Assembly (NCBI RefSeq): GCF_018390535.1
Contig: NZ_JAHBBW010000001.1
Span: 248,001-312,000 of the forward strand
Source: Bacteroides propionicigenes
GTDB taxonomy: Bacteria; Bacteroidota; Bacteroidia; Bacteroidales; Bacteroidaceae
Direction of reading: 5' to 3'
Length of the DNA stretch: 64,000 nt
In this document: positions 1 to 9,208 of the stretch, in pieces
Position numbering within the stretch: position 1 is the stretch's first letter
How the letters are laid out: every line of letters begins with the position of its first letter
Made by a program: the position numbers and the translations under genes
Notes under the pieces: model-generated
What the model was told of the DNA's origin: nothing
Seen by the model: the letters and a program-made list of their open reading frames with translations, nothing else
The model's database searches: none

Positions 1-1319
1 ATGTCCACCTCGCTGAATATTTTCGAAAAGATTTTCATGCGGTGGTAGTCATCGACCGCAAGGAATTTGTCGTAATCCTTCTGGCTGATCTCGTGGCTGA
101 TGACCTGCCCGTCGATGACGGCCGTCATCTTGTACTTGCCCTCTATGGGGGACGGGTGTACGGCTATCTCGCCGACCTCGACCTCCCTGCCGTGCCGTTC
201 TTCTCGGTACCAGCCCTTGCGCTCGTCAAGGACGGAAATATCCCGTCCATCGACGGAAGCAGCCGCACCATACGGCATCTCCTGCCGGAGCTGGTTTTCC
301 AGTGGGGAGAGGATTTCCTGCTCCTGTTGCTGACGCTGCGTCAGTTCCTCCTGTACTTCGGGGTGCAGACCAAGGGCGATACGTTGTTTGCTGTCGAGGT
401 CCGCCATCGTTACCTTGTCGGCAAAATCCGCCCCGATAACCCCGTTCAGGACTTCCAGCCGCTTCTCGACCGGTTGTTCCTCGATGGAGTTGGAGGTCAG
501 GACGGCCGTTTCTTCTTCCGTCAGGTCATAGACCAGATCGGCGGTCACCTTTTCGGACTGTACGGTCAGTGTCCGTGCCTCCTTATCGACGATAAGGCCG
601 TGGGAGGCAAGACATTCCTGCCATTTCTCGTTGGAAAAATAGACAGGAGAGCTTATCAGTTCCTTGTAGGTACGGGCCGGTTCCGTGCTGCGCGGACGGC
701 TGACCAGCGGCGTGATGACCGTCTGCAGGTTTTGCAGGACGTCGGCCTGTTGTGCCGGTTGCACCGGTTGTCCGGCCTTGTATTTGTAATAGAAGCCGTA
801 GCCGCCCGACTGCAATTCGCCCGGCTTCATGCGTCCGTCCCACCGTTCAGGGACAACGGGCGGTCCCGGATAGAACAGTTGGCCGCCGACCCGCCGCAGA
901 TGGAAGCCCCACTGGTGGCGTGGCGTCCAGCCGAGAAACGGGGGCGGCATACCCAACCGTCCCACATGCCCGTATTCGCCGATACCGATACGGTAGCCGT
1001 GCAGCCCCATAGCGACACGACCGTTGGCATTGCGGGCATGGACGAAGTTCTTGGGCATATAAAAGTCTTTCCCTACAATGCTCGTGAACACGTTGTAGGC
1101 TTTCTTGTTGGCCGAGTTTGTTCCCCAGTCCGTCAGGGCCAACATCTGACGCTCGGTAAGGTCGTAGGTCAGCAGCGGCGAATCGTGGCCCTGCACCACG
1201 AGCCGGTAGCCCGTGCCGTCGCTGACCACGTGGGCCTGCATACCGTTACGCCTCAATATGTCCTGCATTTCGGGTTGCAGGTCCATCATTCGGGGGTTGG
1301 TATTCTTTCGTATCGCCAT
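1..1319 (-). CDS. DUF3945-type ICE protein, 3' end cut by window
   Basis: An open frame runs leftward from an ATG at 1319 to the window edge without a stop, giving 439 visible residues. The last visible part (residues about 395-439) reads like the DUF3945 signature of Bacteroidales conjugative elements: ISHEISQKDYDKFLAVDDYH followed by RMKIFSKIF. The N-terminal half is rich in Gly, Pro and Tyr and has no recognised catalytic motif. The next gene upstream on the same strand is a 74-aa protein and then a DUF4099 protein, the usual companion of DUF3945, so the three probably form one transcript. Function is unknown; the families are tied to conjugative elements, often beside topoisomerases or helicases. 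The family call is from memory of the motif. Confidence 0.8.
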   Translation of the reverse strand, partial: MAIRKNTNPRMMDLQPEMQDILRRNGMQAHVVSDGTGYRLVVQGHDSPLLTYDLTERQMLALTDWGTNSANKKAYNVFTSIVGKDFYMPKNFVHARNANGRVAMGLHGYRIGIGEYGHVGRLGMPPPFLGWTPRHQWGFHLRRVGGQLFYPGPPVVPERWDGRMKPGELQSGGYGFYYKYKAGQPVQPAQQADVLQNLQTVITPLVSRPRSTEPARTYKELISSPVYFSNEKWQECLASHGLIVDKEARTLTVQSEKVTADLVYDLTEEETAVLTSNSIEEQPVEKRLEVLNGVIGADFADKVTMADLDSKQRIALGLHPEVQEELTQRQQQEQEILSPLENQLRQEMPYGAAASVDGRDISVLDERKGWYREERHGREVEVGEIAVHPSPIEGKYKMTAVIDGQVISHEISQKDYDKFLAVDDYHRMKIFSKIFSEVD

Positions 1320-1344
1320 AATCCGTTGTTAAAAAGGGTTTCCG

Positions 1345-1569
1345 TTATGCATCTCCGTTCTCCATCGCCGCCTCCAGTTGCTCGTCCTTGTAGTGGACGA
1401 ACTCGGCGGCGGATTCGTTGCCCGCCATAAGGCTGTGCTCCTTGCAATAGCGGGCATATTCCTCCTGCCATTCGGGCGAGAAATGATTCACATAGTCGAG
1501 CCAGCCGTATTCGCCGCGCTCCATCTTCTCGATAAGTACCTCTTCGGAATAATATTGGTGTTCTGCCAT
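1345..1569 (-). CDS. small acidic hypothetical protein (74 aa)
   Basis: A complete 74-aa frame between the DUF4099 and DUF3945 genes on the same strand, 20 nt from one and 25 nt from the other. It is acidic and rich in aromatic residues (motif YGWLDYVNHFSPEWQEEYAR), with no signal peptide or membrane segment. The tight spacing and shared strand argue that it is a real gene in the DUF4099-DUF3945 operon. I do not recognise a family and propose no function. Confidence 0.7.
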   Translation of the reverse strand: MAEHQYYSEEVLIEKMERGEYGWLDYVNHFSPEWQEEYARYCKEHSLMAGNESAAEFVHYKDEQLEAAMENGDA

Positions 1570-1589
1570 ATTCGCTGGATGTTAAGATA

Positions 1590-2348
1590 TTATTTGTGAA
1601 CTCCCGCCGCACGGTTACGCTCGGCGCTTTTCTTCTGTTCGTTCCACAGTTCTTCGGTATATTCCTCTTCGGGAACATAGTCGAGGTTGCCGTCATCGTC
1701 CATCACCCAGCAGCCGTACACGCCGAAAGTGTACTTGTCCCACTCGCGTTTGGGCTGTTCTTTCCATTTCTGGCTGTCGCCCGAACAGAAGCGGATGCCG
1801 GTCTTGTCATGCAGGTCGATGCCCACCGTGACGGGTTCATCGTCCACGACCAGTGTCAGCGGTTCGCCGTTCTGCATACTGTTTACCTCCATTGTACCGA
1901 GGTGCATTATGTCGGCCAGCACTTGCAGGTTGCGCCCGATAATCGGCGTGGGGATATACATCACCTGCTTCGTTTCCTCGTCTATCTGCACGAATGCCTT
2001 GCTGTGCCGTCCGTCTGCCGTCTCCACATCGGCAAGAATCGCCTTGCCTGCGAGCAGTTGTTTCTGTTGCGCCTCGTCGTAGCGTTCCAGTGGCGAGGAT
2101 TCCAGGACGGGATAAAATACCACGTCCGACAGACCGTCATCTCTACGGACAAGGGCGAAGCGGCTGCGGCTTTCGATTAGTTCTCCCTTCTCGTCACGGA
2201 CACGGACCGGAAGCACGGGAGAGTGTCTGCCGTCGCAAATCTCATCGAGGACACGCATCGGCAAGTCCTCGATCATCTCCTGTGTAAGCCCGAATCGGGC
2301 CAGTGTCGGATAGGGCAATTCAATTAGTTCAAATCGTACTACATTCAT
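1590..2348 (-). CDS. DUF4099 domain protein
   Basis: A 252-aa cytoplasmic protein starting MNVVRFELIELPYPTL, the usual N-terminus of DUF4099 proteins in Bacteroidales ICEs. Other typical stretches are RVLDEICDGRHSPVLPVRV near residue 35 and KTGIRFCSGDSQKW near residue 180. A longer frame exists using a TTG at 2381, but that start would lie inside the promoter box at 2379-2386, so the ATG at 2348 is preferred. It heads a leftward operon with the 74-aa and DUF3945 genes. In related elements DUF4099 and DUF3945 domains occur side by side or fused; the biochemical role is unknown. Confidence 0.85.
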   Translation of the reverse strand: MNVVRFELIELPYPTLARFGLTQEMIEDLPMRVLDEICDGRHSPVLPVRVRDEKGELIESRSRFALVRRDDGLSDVVFYPVLESSPLERYDEAQQKQLLAGKAILADVETADGRHSKAFVQIDEETKQVMYIPTPIIGRNLQVLADIMHLGTMEVNSMQNGEPLTLVVDDEPVTVGIDLHDKTGIRFCSGDSQKWKEQPKREWDKYTFGVYGCWVMDDDGNLDYVPEEEYTEELWNEQKKSAERNRAAGVHK

Positions 2349-2378
2349 ATTTAATTTTGTATTTTGAATTACACTTTG

Positions 2379-2386
2379 CAAAGATA
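2379..2386 (-). promoter_or_regulatory. Bacteroidales -7 promoter box for the DUF4099 operon
   Basis: On the minus strand this reads TATCTTTG, a perfect match to the Bacteroidales -7 consensus TAnnTTTG, 31 nt before the chosen ATG. No convincing -33 TTTG partner is visible at the expected distance. Confidence 0.6.
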
Positions 2387-2566
2387 GATTCTTTTCATTC
2401 CCTTGTATATAATAGAATAATATTAGTGTATTAAGAGAGTTTATTTTTATGTTCAGAGTATGATTTTGCGCATAAATTCATACTCTGAATGCTTTTTTTG
2501 TTGTACTTTGGTCGAAAAAGGCCGTGGAAACGGGACATCTTGGGCAGGGCTGGTTATATTTGCCGC

Positions 2567-3283
2567 ATGAGAAAGAAACTACTGGTTTTGATGGCGGGTG
2601 CTGCAAGTATCGCAGGCCCCGTTCAAGCACAATTCAATACGGTCTCGACCGTGCCGTCCCGATACAGGGTTGAAGTCGTTTCTGCCGGTAGGGATAATGT
2701 GGCGACCTTGCCCGGAAACATGCTTTCCGTCCAAGACTCCTTACCGTCGGCAGGAGACGCCGCCCCGGCATTGCCCGCCGACACCTGCAAACACGTATGG
2801 ATAGAGCGTTACCTTAGCGTAAGCTATCCGCTGCACCGGATGAAAATCAACTCGCTTTATGGGTATCGGAAAGATCCTTTTACCGGAAAAAAGAAGTTTC
2901 ACAACGGAATCGACCTCCACGCACGGGGCGACGAGGTGATGGCCATGATGGCGGGAGTGGTAGTGAAAGTCGGGCAGGACAAATCCTCCGGCAAGTATGT
3001 GACCTTACGGCATGGAGACTACACGGTCAGCTATTGCCACCTGTCGCGTATCCTTACCCGGAAAGGGGCTGCTATCGGGCCGAGGGATGTCGTCGGTATT
3101 ACCGGTTCTACAGGACGCAGCACCAGCGAACACCTGCATATTTCCTGCAAGCTCGATGGAAAAAGTGTCGATCCGTTAATGGTACTGGATTACATCAAGT
3201 CCATACGCGAAGAGTGCGTGGCGGCACTGGCCGAATCCAGAGAGGCCCCCGCATTAAGTCCTGCGGGTGGAAAACACAGATGA
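2567..3283 (+). CDS. exported M23 family (LytM-type) metallopeptidase
   Basis: A 238-aa protein with an N-terminal signal peptide (MRKKLLVLMAGAASIAGPVQA). The C-terminal half is an M23/LytM domain: HNGIDLHARGDEV gives the HxxxD zinc-binding motif (near residue 107) and SEHLHIS gives the HxH motif (near residue 192). Such enzymes cut peptide cross-bridges of peptidoglycan. In conjugative elements they are thought to open the wall for the transfer apparatus, though this copy lies apart from the tra genes. An upstream in-frame extension to 2489 lacks signal-peptide character, so the ATG at 2567 is chosen. A TATATTTG box at 2555-2562 lies unusually close to this ATG. Confidence 0.87.
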   Translation: MRKKLLVLMAGAASIAGPVQAQFNTVSTVPSRYRVEVVSAGRDNVATLPGNMLSVQDSLPSAGDAAPALPADTCKHVWIERYLSVSYPLHRMKINSLYGYRKDPFTGKKKFHNGIDLHARGDEVMAMMAGVVVKVGQDKSSGKYVTLRHGDYTVSYCHLSRILTRKGAAIGPRDVVGITGSTGRSTSEHLHISCKLDGKSVDPLMVLDYIKSIREECVAALAESREAPALSPAGGKHR

Positions 3284-3339
3284 TTCCGTTTATTTTTGTT
3301 AATCATTTCACGGGAATGGTAAAAAAATGCCTTTATGCT

Positions 3340-3347
3340 TACCTTTG
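3340..3347 (+). promoter_or_regulatory. -7 promoter box for the 142-aa gene
   Basis: TACCTTTG matches TAnnTTTG exactly, 17 nt before the ATG at 3365, so the small gene can be transcribed separately from the M23 gene. Confidence 0.6.
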
Positions 3348-3364
3348 CAAGGCAAAATTAAGGT

Positions 3365-3793
3365 ATGAAAGGATTCGTTGCTGTTCTATCGTTGGTGCTG
3401 CTGGCCTTGGTATGCAATTCCGGGGCGCTGCATGTTCCGGCGGCCGGTGTGGCGGCTGCGCAGGAATGTTGTGTCCGAAATACGGACAACGCCTCTTTTC
3501 AGCAATTCCATGACAGAGACTCTATCCGGCAAAAAAAGGACAGCGACATAACAGGCATAATCGGGGAAATCCCCGATGTGGCTTGCCGTGCCGGCGCATC
3601 GGTAAAGGGGATGCATCTTCGGTACATATCTGTGGAAACGGCCCATTTTCTCCGAATTTTACAGCGGTATCTCATTTGCCGCATGAACAACCTGACCTAT
3701 TGTTGTACCCTCGTGCATGACTCTTCCCGTAGCCCGAACTGGGATAATGCCTGCGAGCATTATATCTTCGGGATGAGACGGATTCTGATTTAG
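3365..3793 (+). CDS. small exported hypothetical protein (142 aa)
   Basis: The N-terminus is a hydrophobic signal peptide of about 35 residues ending AAGVAAAQ, followed by a Cys-containing body and a conserved-looking tail, NACEHYIFGMRRILI. I recall similar tails in hypothetical proteins from Bacteroidales ICEs, but no function is known to me. It has its own promoter box and follows the M23 gene by 81 nt. It is likely exported across the inner membrane; no lipobox is evident. Confidence 0.65.
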   Translation: MKGFVAVLSLVLLALVCNSGALHVPAAGVAAAQECCVRNTDNASFQQFHDRDSIRQKKDSDITGIIGEIPDVACRAGASVKGMHLRYISVETAHFLRILQRYLICRMNNLTYCCTLVHDSSRSPNWDNACEHYIFGMRRILI

Positions 3794-3913
3794 CGGTTTG
3801 TTTTTTTATCGTTTATACTGACGGTTACACTTGGCTGAAAAGCGGGGTGTGGCTGTTCGTCGTGAGTATATCTTATTATTGAACAATCAGCAAAAATAAA
3901 ATTTTCAATCCGT

Positions 3914-4453
3914 ATGAATCAAAACATTTCTGCTGCCGAAACCCTGTTTTCCGCAGCGCATCCCGATATAAAGAAGATTACCAATATTTCGGCTCTTATT
4001 CTTTCCCTCCTTTTTTGTGCGGTGGGACTGTGCCTTCTGTTTTTCTCGTCGAAAGTGGAAGATTCCTCTTCCGCGTCAGGTCCTGTCCTGCTGGTCGGCG
4101 GAATCGCCTTTCTGGTGGCCGGAGGTATTCGCCTGATGATAAGAAAAAGGAGTCTGATATACGTTCCGACCGGCAGTTTGGTGAAAAAAGGTTCTTGTTT
4201 CTTCGATGCGGGCGACCTCTCTGTATTGGGGCGGTTGCTGGAGGAGAAGACTTTTGACGGCAAGGCAGAGGTACTGCCGAAGAAGGACGGCGGTGTGCGG
4301 ATGGACTACATGGTTTCGCAGGACGGTAACTTCGCTGCCGTCCAGTTGCTGAAGTATGTTCCTTACGCTTACGAACCGGCATCTTCCGTACTCCATTATA
4401 CGGGAGAAGAGGCCAGCGCTTTCGTGAATGCTTTGCGGGTCGGCCGATTCTGA
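3914..4453 (+). CDS. membrane protein with two N-terminal helices (179 aa)
   Basis: Two hydrophobic segments (about residues 26-45 and 57-74, the second LLVGGIAFLVAGGIRLMI) precede a soluble C-terminal domain of about 100 residues with alternating beta-type pattern. No family was recognised. It is followed by a strong terminator at 4496-4541, so this is the last gene before the outer-membrane cargo starting at 4.8 kb. Confidence 0.65.
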   Translation: MNQNISAAETLFSAAHPDIKKITNISALILSLLFCAVGLCLLFFSSKVEDSSSASGPVLLVGGIAFLVAGGIRLMIRKRSLIYVPTGSLVKKGSCFFDAGDLSVLGRLLEEKTFDGKAEVLPKKDGGVRMDYMVSQDGNFAAVQLLKYVPYAYEPASSVLHYTGEEASAFVNALRVGRF

Positions 4454-4495
4454 TTCTGGAAGGGAAACGGTAACAGTTTCCGCAATTTGGCTCGT

Positions 4496-4541
4496 CCGGC
4501 AGCCGGTTCTATAAAAGAACGGTTGCCGGATTTGTTTTTAT
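4496..4541 (+). terminator. Rho-independent terminator
   Basis: A GC-rich stem (left arm CCGGCAGCCGGTTCT, right arm AGAACGGTTGCCGG, AUAAA-type loop) is followed by a T-rich run. It separates the ICE accessory genes from the next unit. The rest of the gap up to 4809 holds only the operator/promoter region below. Confidence 0.7.
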
Positions 4542-4712
4542 TGTGGACTGGGGTTTGTTTCTTTGGAAGGCTTTCATTTGCACGACAAATGTCCGGTTCA
4601 TACATGACGCCATGCTCTGGAAAAGACCCGGTTGTACGGCAGGTTTTCTTGTACTCTGTATCGTTCCGACCATTTTTTATATGTTGAAGGTTAAAGTAAT
4701 GAGTTATTATAT

Positions 4713-4760
4713 ATACCGATTGTTTGGTATTGGCACGGCTGGTAAAAGCTTGTAATTTTG
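4713..4760 (+). promoter_or_regulatory. promoter with ATACC-N8-GGTAT operator (copy 1)
   Basis: An inverted repeat ATACC (4713-4717) / GGTAT (4726-4730) with an 8-nt spacer overlaps a TTG -33-like element. A perfect -7 box TAATTTTG lies at 4753-4760, and the GTG start of the receptor gene is 50 nt downstream. The same arrangement, with identical distances, recurs at 7636-7683, so a shared DNA-binding regulator, probably a repressor covering the -33 region, is inferred. Confidence 0.6.
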
Positions 4761-4809
4761 TACCCGTTTTTCATTTCTTTTAAAAACTATAAAAAAATAA
4801 CGGGTAATT

Positions 4810-7578
4810 GTGCGTATATCTGTTCTCGGACTGATACTTATGTTCCTGTTTCCGATAACTCTATTTGCCCAACAGAGGGTGGATGTGACCGGAAAGACCC
4901 TTGTCGTTTCCAACAATGGAGAAGGACAAGAGGTGTTGCCCTATACCAATATCTTGGTACTCGAAGCCGGGGATTCCACCCTTGTAAAAGGGGTGATGAG
5001 TGATGCCGGCGGGAATTTCCGTCTTAGCTTCCATGCAAAGAAAGAATCGCCTTACCTGCTGAAAGTTTCTTATATAGGTATGAAGCCGGAGTTTCGTGCA
5101 TTAAATACAGGCAAGACGAAAATCCATGTCGGAAACATTGTCTTGACAGAAGGTCTTGAACTGTCCGAAGTGGTGGTCACGGCTCCCATAAAGGAGGTGG
5201 AACTGGTGGGCGACACTACCGTCATCAATGCCGATGCCTACCGGATTCCCGAAGGCTCGAACTTGGAAGAGCTGGTAAAAAAGATACCGGGCTTGGAATA
5301 TGACAGGCAAAACAAAACCTTGGTTTATAATGGGCTTCCCATTGCGGAAATCAATGTTAACGGGGAAGCGTTCTTTGCAGGAAACCATGCGCTGGCTTTG
5401 GAAAATCTGCCCGCCGATTTGGTAAGCAGGATAAAAGTGTATGACAAGCGTAGCGAAATGGAGAAATTCATGGGGATAAAAACAGGGGAAGAAAACTATG
5501 TGCTCGACCTGCAAACCAAGAAGGAGTTCAACGGTACACTGATGACTTCCGTAGCCGCAGGCAAGGGTAACAACAAGAAAAAAGAAGCGGAACTAATCAG
5601 CAATTTCTTCAAAACCGGCGGGGAAAACCTGTCGGTAATCGCCAAAAGCGGCAACCGCAACATGACATCCGCAAACAAAGACAACCGCCAAGACAATGTA
5701 GCGGTGAACTTCCTGAAAAAGTTCGGAAAGAAGATACACCTTAACGGGAATGTCATGTACAGCAATGCTATCAATGGGAACGAGGGGACATCTTACTACG
5801 AGCAATACCTGAAAACGGGGAACCGCTACCGCTATGCGACCAGCGACCGCCACAACACCAACCGCATGGCAAGCACCATGCTAAGCATGAAATGGAATAT
5901 CGATAAGATGACCTTGCTGAACCTTTCAGGCAGCTTTAGTGCGATGAAAGGGACAAACGGGAGTGACAGCCGGCAGGCGACCTACAATGAAAATCCAGAA
6001 TTGGATATCACAGCACCGTTCAATGGGGAAGAAAACGGCCAAACGGAAAACGATATCCGGGTGAATGGCATCCGCATGAACTCCCGTTCAACAAGCGCCA
6101 ACCGGCAGTATTTCCTGAACGCCGACCTCACCCGACGGCTGAACGAGAAAGGCAGCAGTTTGGGGCTAACCATGCAATACTCGGAGGGGAGAGGAAAGAA
6201 CGAGGCGTTTTCCGTGTCCTCCACCACCTATTACCAATTGCAGGATGAGTGGGGTAACGATTCCGTCCTCTACCGTAATCAATATTATGACAGCCCAAAC
6301 AGAAACCGCAAATTCAGCTTGGGACTGATACTGACACAGCCACTACACAAGAGCCTGCGGGCACAACTTTCGTATAAATTCAGACGGGAAAACCAAAACA
6401 ACGACCGCAATACCTACGACCTGTCCCGCTTTTTCGACGGTACGGACGATGAACCCTTGTACACCCTGCCGGAAGGCTACGAGGCAGCCTATACCGACAG
6501 CCTGAGCAACAGAAGCCGAAGCCACACGACAGCGCATGAAGTGGCCCTCCACCTTAACTATACGGACAGAACTTGGGAAATCAACGCTGGCCTGTCCGTC
6601 GTTCCCGAACGGCAGAGTCTCGACCAGAAGACCGGGCGGATGCAAGCCGACACGCTGAGAACCTCCGTGAACTACTACCCGGCTGTTACCGTCTTGTGGC
6701 ACAAAAAGAAAACACGGGTGCAACTAAGTTACGAGGGAGACACGAAACAGCCGGGACTGACCGAACTGCTGACACTGACCGACAACAGCGATCCGCTGAA
6801 CATTACACGGGGAAATCCCAGCCTGCGCCCTTCGTACAACCAAAGGGTGCGCTTAGAAGCACGAGACACGAAGATAGGTTTGAACGGAGACATGACTTGG
6901 GCGAACACGGTGAACAGTGTGACACGGGCTGTGACGTACAATACCCAAACAGGCGGTATAGAAAGCTATCCCGTGAATGTGAACGGGAATTGGAACGCAA
7001 GAGCCACCGTGCGATACCAGAAGCGCATCAAACGCCGATTTTCCGTTACCGCACGTACCGGCGCTTCGTTCAGCCAGAACGTAAGCCTTATCAACGAGGG
7101 ACAGCAGGAGATGCCGGAGCGCAGTACGACCCACAACACGACACTGAATGCCAACCTGCGTTTTGGCTACCAGCCCCAATGGGGAGGTTTCGACCTGACG
7201 GGTGACTGGCGTTTCCGCCACTCCACCAACCTTTTGCGCGAAACCGGCGATTACACCCGCGACTACCGCTTGGGGGTGAACGCCTACGCCGACCTGCCCG
7301 GCGGCATTCAGTTGCGGAGCGATGTCGATTATTCTTTCCGCAACGGGACGAACATCACCCCCGGCGAAGATGACCAGGTAGTGTGGAACGCCTCCCTTTC
7401 TTGGCGTTTCCTCAAACAGAAGAAGGCGGAACTGTCATTCTACTGGGCGGACATCCTTAGCCAGAAAAAGAACTTTACCCGCAGCGTCTCTTCCTCCGGA
7501 TTGTCGGAGAGACACACGCAGCAGATAGGTAGTTGGTTCATGCTCTCCTTCAAGTACCGTTTTAACAAACAATTATAA
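4810..7578 (+). CDS. outer-membrane beta-barrel receptor with CarbopepD-like N-terminus
   Basis: A 922-aa protein with a signal peptide ending TLFAQ. Residues about 20-115 form a carboxypeptidase-regulatory-like domain (SYIGMKPEFRALNTG) ending in ELSEVVVTAP, the segment that links to the plug. A plug-like region follows, including IPEGSNLEELVKKIPGLEYD and PIAEINVNGEAFFAG. The long C-terminal part is rich in Tyr, Asn and Arg strands and ends FKYRFNKQL, as in beta-barrels. This is the outer-membrane beta-barrel family related to TonB-dependent transporters but shorter than SusC. The start codon is GTG. The substrate is unknown; a lipoprotein gene with the same operator lies downstream. Confidence 0.85.
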   Translation: MRISVLGLILMFLFPITLFAQQRVDVTGKTLVVSNNGEGQEVLPYTNILVLEAGDSTLVKGVMSDAGGNFRLSFHAKKESPYLLKVSYIGMKPEFRALNTGKTKIHVGNIVLTEGLELSEVVVTAPIKEVELVGDTTVINADAYRIPEGSNLEELVKKIPGLEYDRQNKTLVYNGLPIAEINVNGEAFFAGNHALALENLPADLVSRIKVYDKRSEMEKFMGIKTGEENYVLDLQTKKEFNGTLMTSVAAGKGNNKKKEAELISNFFKTGGENLSVIAKSGNRNMTSANKDNRQDNVAVNFLKKFGKKIHLNGNVMYSNAINGNEGTSYYEQYLKTGNRYRYATSDRHNTNRMASTMLSMKWNIDKMTLLNLSGSFSAMKGTNGSDSRQATYNENPELDITAPFNGEENGQTENDIRVNGIRMNSRSTSANRQYFLNADLTRRLNEKGSSLGLTMQYSEGRGKNEAFSVSSTTYYQLQDEWGNDSVLYRNQYYDSPNRNRKFSLGLILTQPLHKSLRAQLSYKFRRENQNNDRNTYDLSRFFDGTDDEPLYTLPEGYEAAYTDSLSNRSRSHTTAHEVALHLNYTDRTWEINAGLSVVPERQSLDQKTGRMQADTLRTSVNYYPAVTVLWHKKKTRVQLSYEGDTKQPGLTELLTLTDNSDPLNITRGNPSLRPSYNQRVRLEARDTKIGLNGDMTWANTVNSVTRAVTYNTQTGGIESYPVNVNGNWNARATVRYQKRIKRRFSVTARTGASFSQNVSLINEGQQEMPERSTTHNTTLNANLRFGYQPQWGGFDLTGDWRFRHSTNLLRETGDYTRDYRLGVNAYADLPGGIQLRSDVDYSFRNGTNITPGEDDQVVWNASLSWRFLKQKKAELSFYWADILSQKKNFTRSVSSSGLSERHTQQIGSWFMLSFKYRFNKQL

Positions 7579-7635
7579 AGCAGGAGCGAAGTTTATATTT
7601 TTTTAGTTAATGAGTGGTGATTTGCTTCTAATTAT

Positions 7636-7683
7636 ATACCAATTTTTAGGTATTGTGCTCTGAGTAAACTCGTTATAATTTTG
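7636..7683 (+). promoter_or_regulatory. promoter with ATACC-N8-GGTAT operator (copy 2)
   Basis: ATACC (7636-7640) and GGTAT (7649-7653) flank an 8-nt spacer; TTG at 7653-7655 is the -33-like element and TAATTTTG (7676-7683) the -7 box. Operator-to-box distance is the same as in copy 1. It drives the leucine-rich lipoprotein and calycin-like genes. Confidence 0.6.
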
Positions 7684-7725
7684 CACCCCGAAATAATAAT
7701 AACGAAATAATAAAATCACAGAAAG

Positions 7726-9168
7726 ATGAAAAGAAACAATTTGCATGTCGGTTTGATGGCATTCGCAATGCTGCTGATAGGGGCATCGTGCAGCGATGAC
7801 GACAACACCCTCTCATACAGCACGGGTGCCGTGCAGAATACCGAATTGAAAACCATTCTTGTTCAAAGAGGCTACACATTCAACGAGGACGGCAATCTGT
7901 TGCTTGATGATTTGGCTAACAATACGACGACGCTTGACCTCTCCGGAACGCAGATTTCCACAGACGCACTGGCAGAACTTTCCATGTTCCCTAACTTGAC
8001 TGATGTGGATCTGTCGGACAATGGTTACGGCCCGGCGTTCGACTTTGCCAAATTGCCGGAACAAATCACCGGAATAGACCTGACGGGTAATGAAATCTAC
8101 GACTATGATAATCTTGTGAGTGTCGTAGTGGAAGAAAACGGTGATGAAACTGTGACTAACCTGCACGAAATTACCAAACTTTACCTTCCGGAAACCGCTA
8201 AAGAGAATATCGAAGATCTCGTGCGTTTCTACCGCCAAAACAAGGAAGCCATCACCGCCGGCACCATTGATATGAAGATGACTGATGTCGACGGCAATCT
8301 GCAAACTTATACCACCCTGCGCGACGTGCCCGACGCAAACCTGCTCACTTATTTGCAGACAAATTTTGCCGATCTGTTTAACGGCGACCAAATAGACCTT
8401 AGCAAACATTTGGGACTCGACCAGAAAACAAAGGAACTGCTTGTTGCTCCTGCTGATAATGTTACCAACTTTGAGGGTATTCAGTTTCTGGTGGAGAATC
8501 CTTATTGGGAAGGTGCTAAAATCAGCCTTTATTCTGCCGGAGAAGAAAGTATAGCTTCTATGCCCAATATAAAAGTAGGGAAATTCATAACCCAAGTCAT
8601 CCTGCAAAATATAGAAGTGGAAGATATCGACTTATCCAATGCTACAGATTTGCGAAGTGCTTGGGTCCAAAATAACCCGGCATTGCAGAAGTTAGATTTG
8701 AGTTATTCCACTATTTGGGGTCAAGGAGATAAAGAAACGGAAGGCAATGGTACGTATGGCAGTAGTCTGATGGTTCTGGGATGTCCTATACTGAAAGAAA
8801 TCAAATTGCCCGAAAAAAATGAATTGAAAGCCTACAGAATTGATATTGAATGCTTGGACGCATTGGAAACATTTGACATGTCGAATGTCAAGATGGTAGC
8901 AGAACTCAGTATAGGTGATTTGAATAAAGACTTTAATCTGGTTTATCCGGAACTGACCATTTTCTATAGTGAAGATGGATATGCCGGTACTTATTTCGCT
9001 TGTTCAGAGAACACTTTCTATAGAGAATCAACCCAAGCATTCCTGAAAGCAAATTATACAGACATTGACCCAGACGATACGGTCAGAAGGTTAGGTTATA
9101 CTTCTTCTTTATCGTATGATAAAAACAAAGGATGCCGTTGGAGGACTTTATTGAACAAACAAAAATAA
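7726..9168 (+). CDS. surface lipoprotein with leucine-rich repeats
   Basis: A 480-aa lipoprotein. The signal peptide ends IGASC, and the cysteine is followed by SDDD, resembling the Bacteroides lipoprotein export signal that sends lipoproteins to the cell surface. Residues about 60-125 contain LRR-like strands (TTLDLSGTQIS, LTDVDLSDNGYG, ITGIDLTGNEIYD), and further repeat-like strands occur late (VEDIDLSNATDLRSAWVQNN). It shares an operator with the receptor at 4.8 kb and is probably co-transcribed with the next gene, so it may be a surface partner of that receptor. Ligand unknown. Confidence 0.8.
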   Translation: MKRNNLHVGLMAFAMLLIGASCSDDDNTLSYSTGAVQNTELKTILVQRGYTFNEDGNLLLDDLANNTTTLDLSGTQISTDALAELSMFPNLTDVDLSDNGYGPAFDFAKLPEQITGIDLTGNEIYDYDNLVSVVVEENGDETVTNLHEITKLYLPETAKENIEDLVRFYRQNKEAITAGTIDMKMTDVDGNLQTYTTLRDVPDANLLTYLQTNFADLFNGDQIDLSKHLGLDQKTKELLVAPADNVTNFEGIQFLVENPYWEGAKISLYSAGEESIASMPNIKVGKFITQVILQNIEVEDIDLSNATDLRSAWVQNNPALQKLDLSYSTIWGQGDKETEGNGTYGSSLMVLGCPILKEIKLPEKNELKAYRIDIECLDALETFDMSNVKMVAELSIGDLNKDFNLVYPELTIFYSEDGYAGTYFACSENTFYRESTQAFLKANYTDIDPDDTVRRLGYTSSLSYDKNKGCRWRTLLNKQK

Positions 9169-9208
9169 AGTGTAATTATTTTTTTATTAAACTTTAATTA
9201 TAAAAACG

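Noticed and set aside
42..1430. Long plus-strand frame of 462 codons
   Set aside because: It is the antisense shadow of the DUF3945 gene, whose reverse-strand product has clear family motifs.
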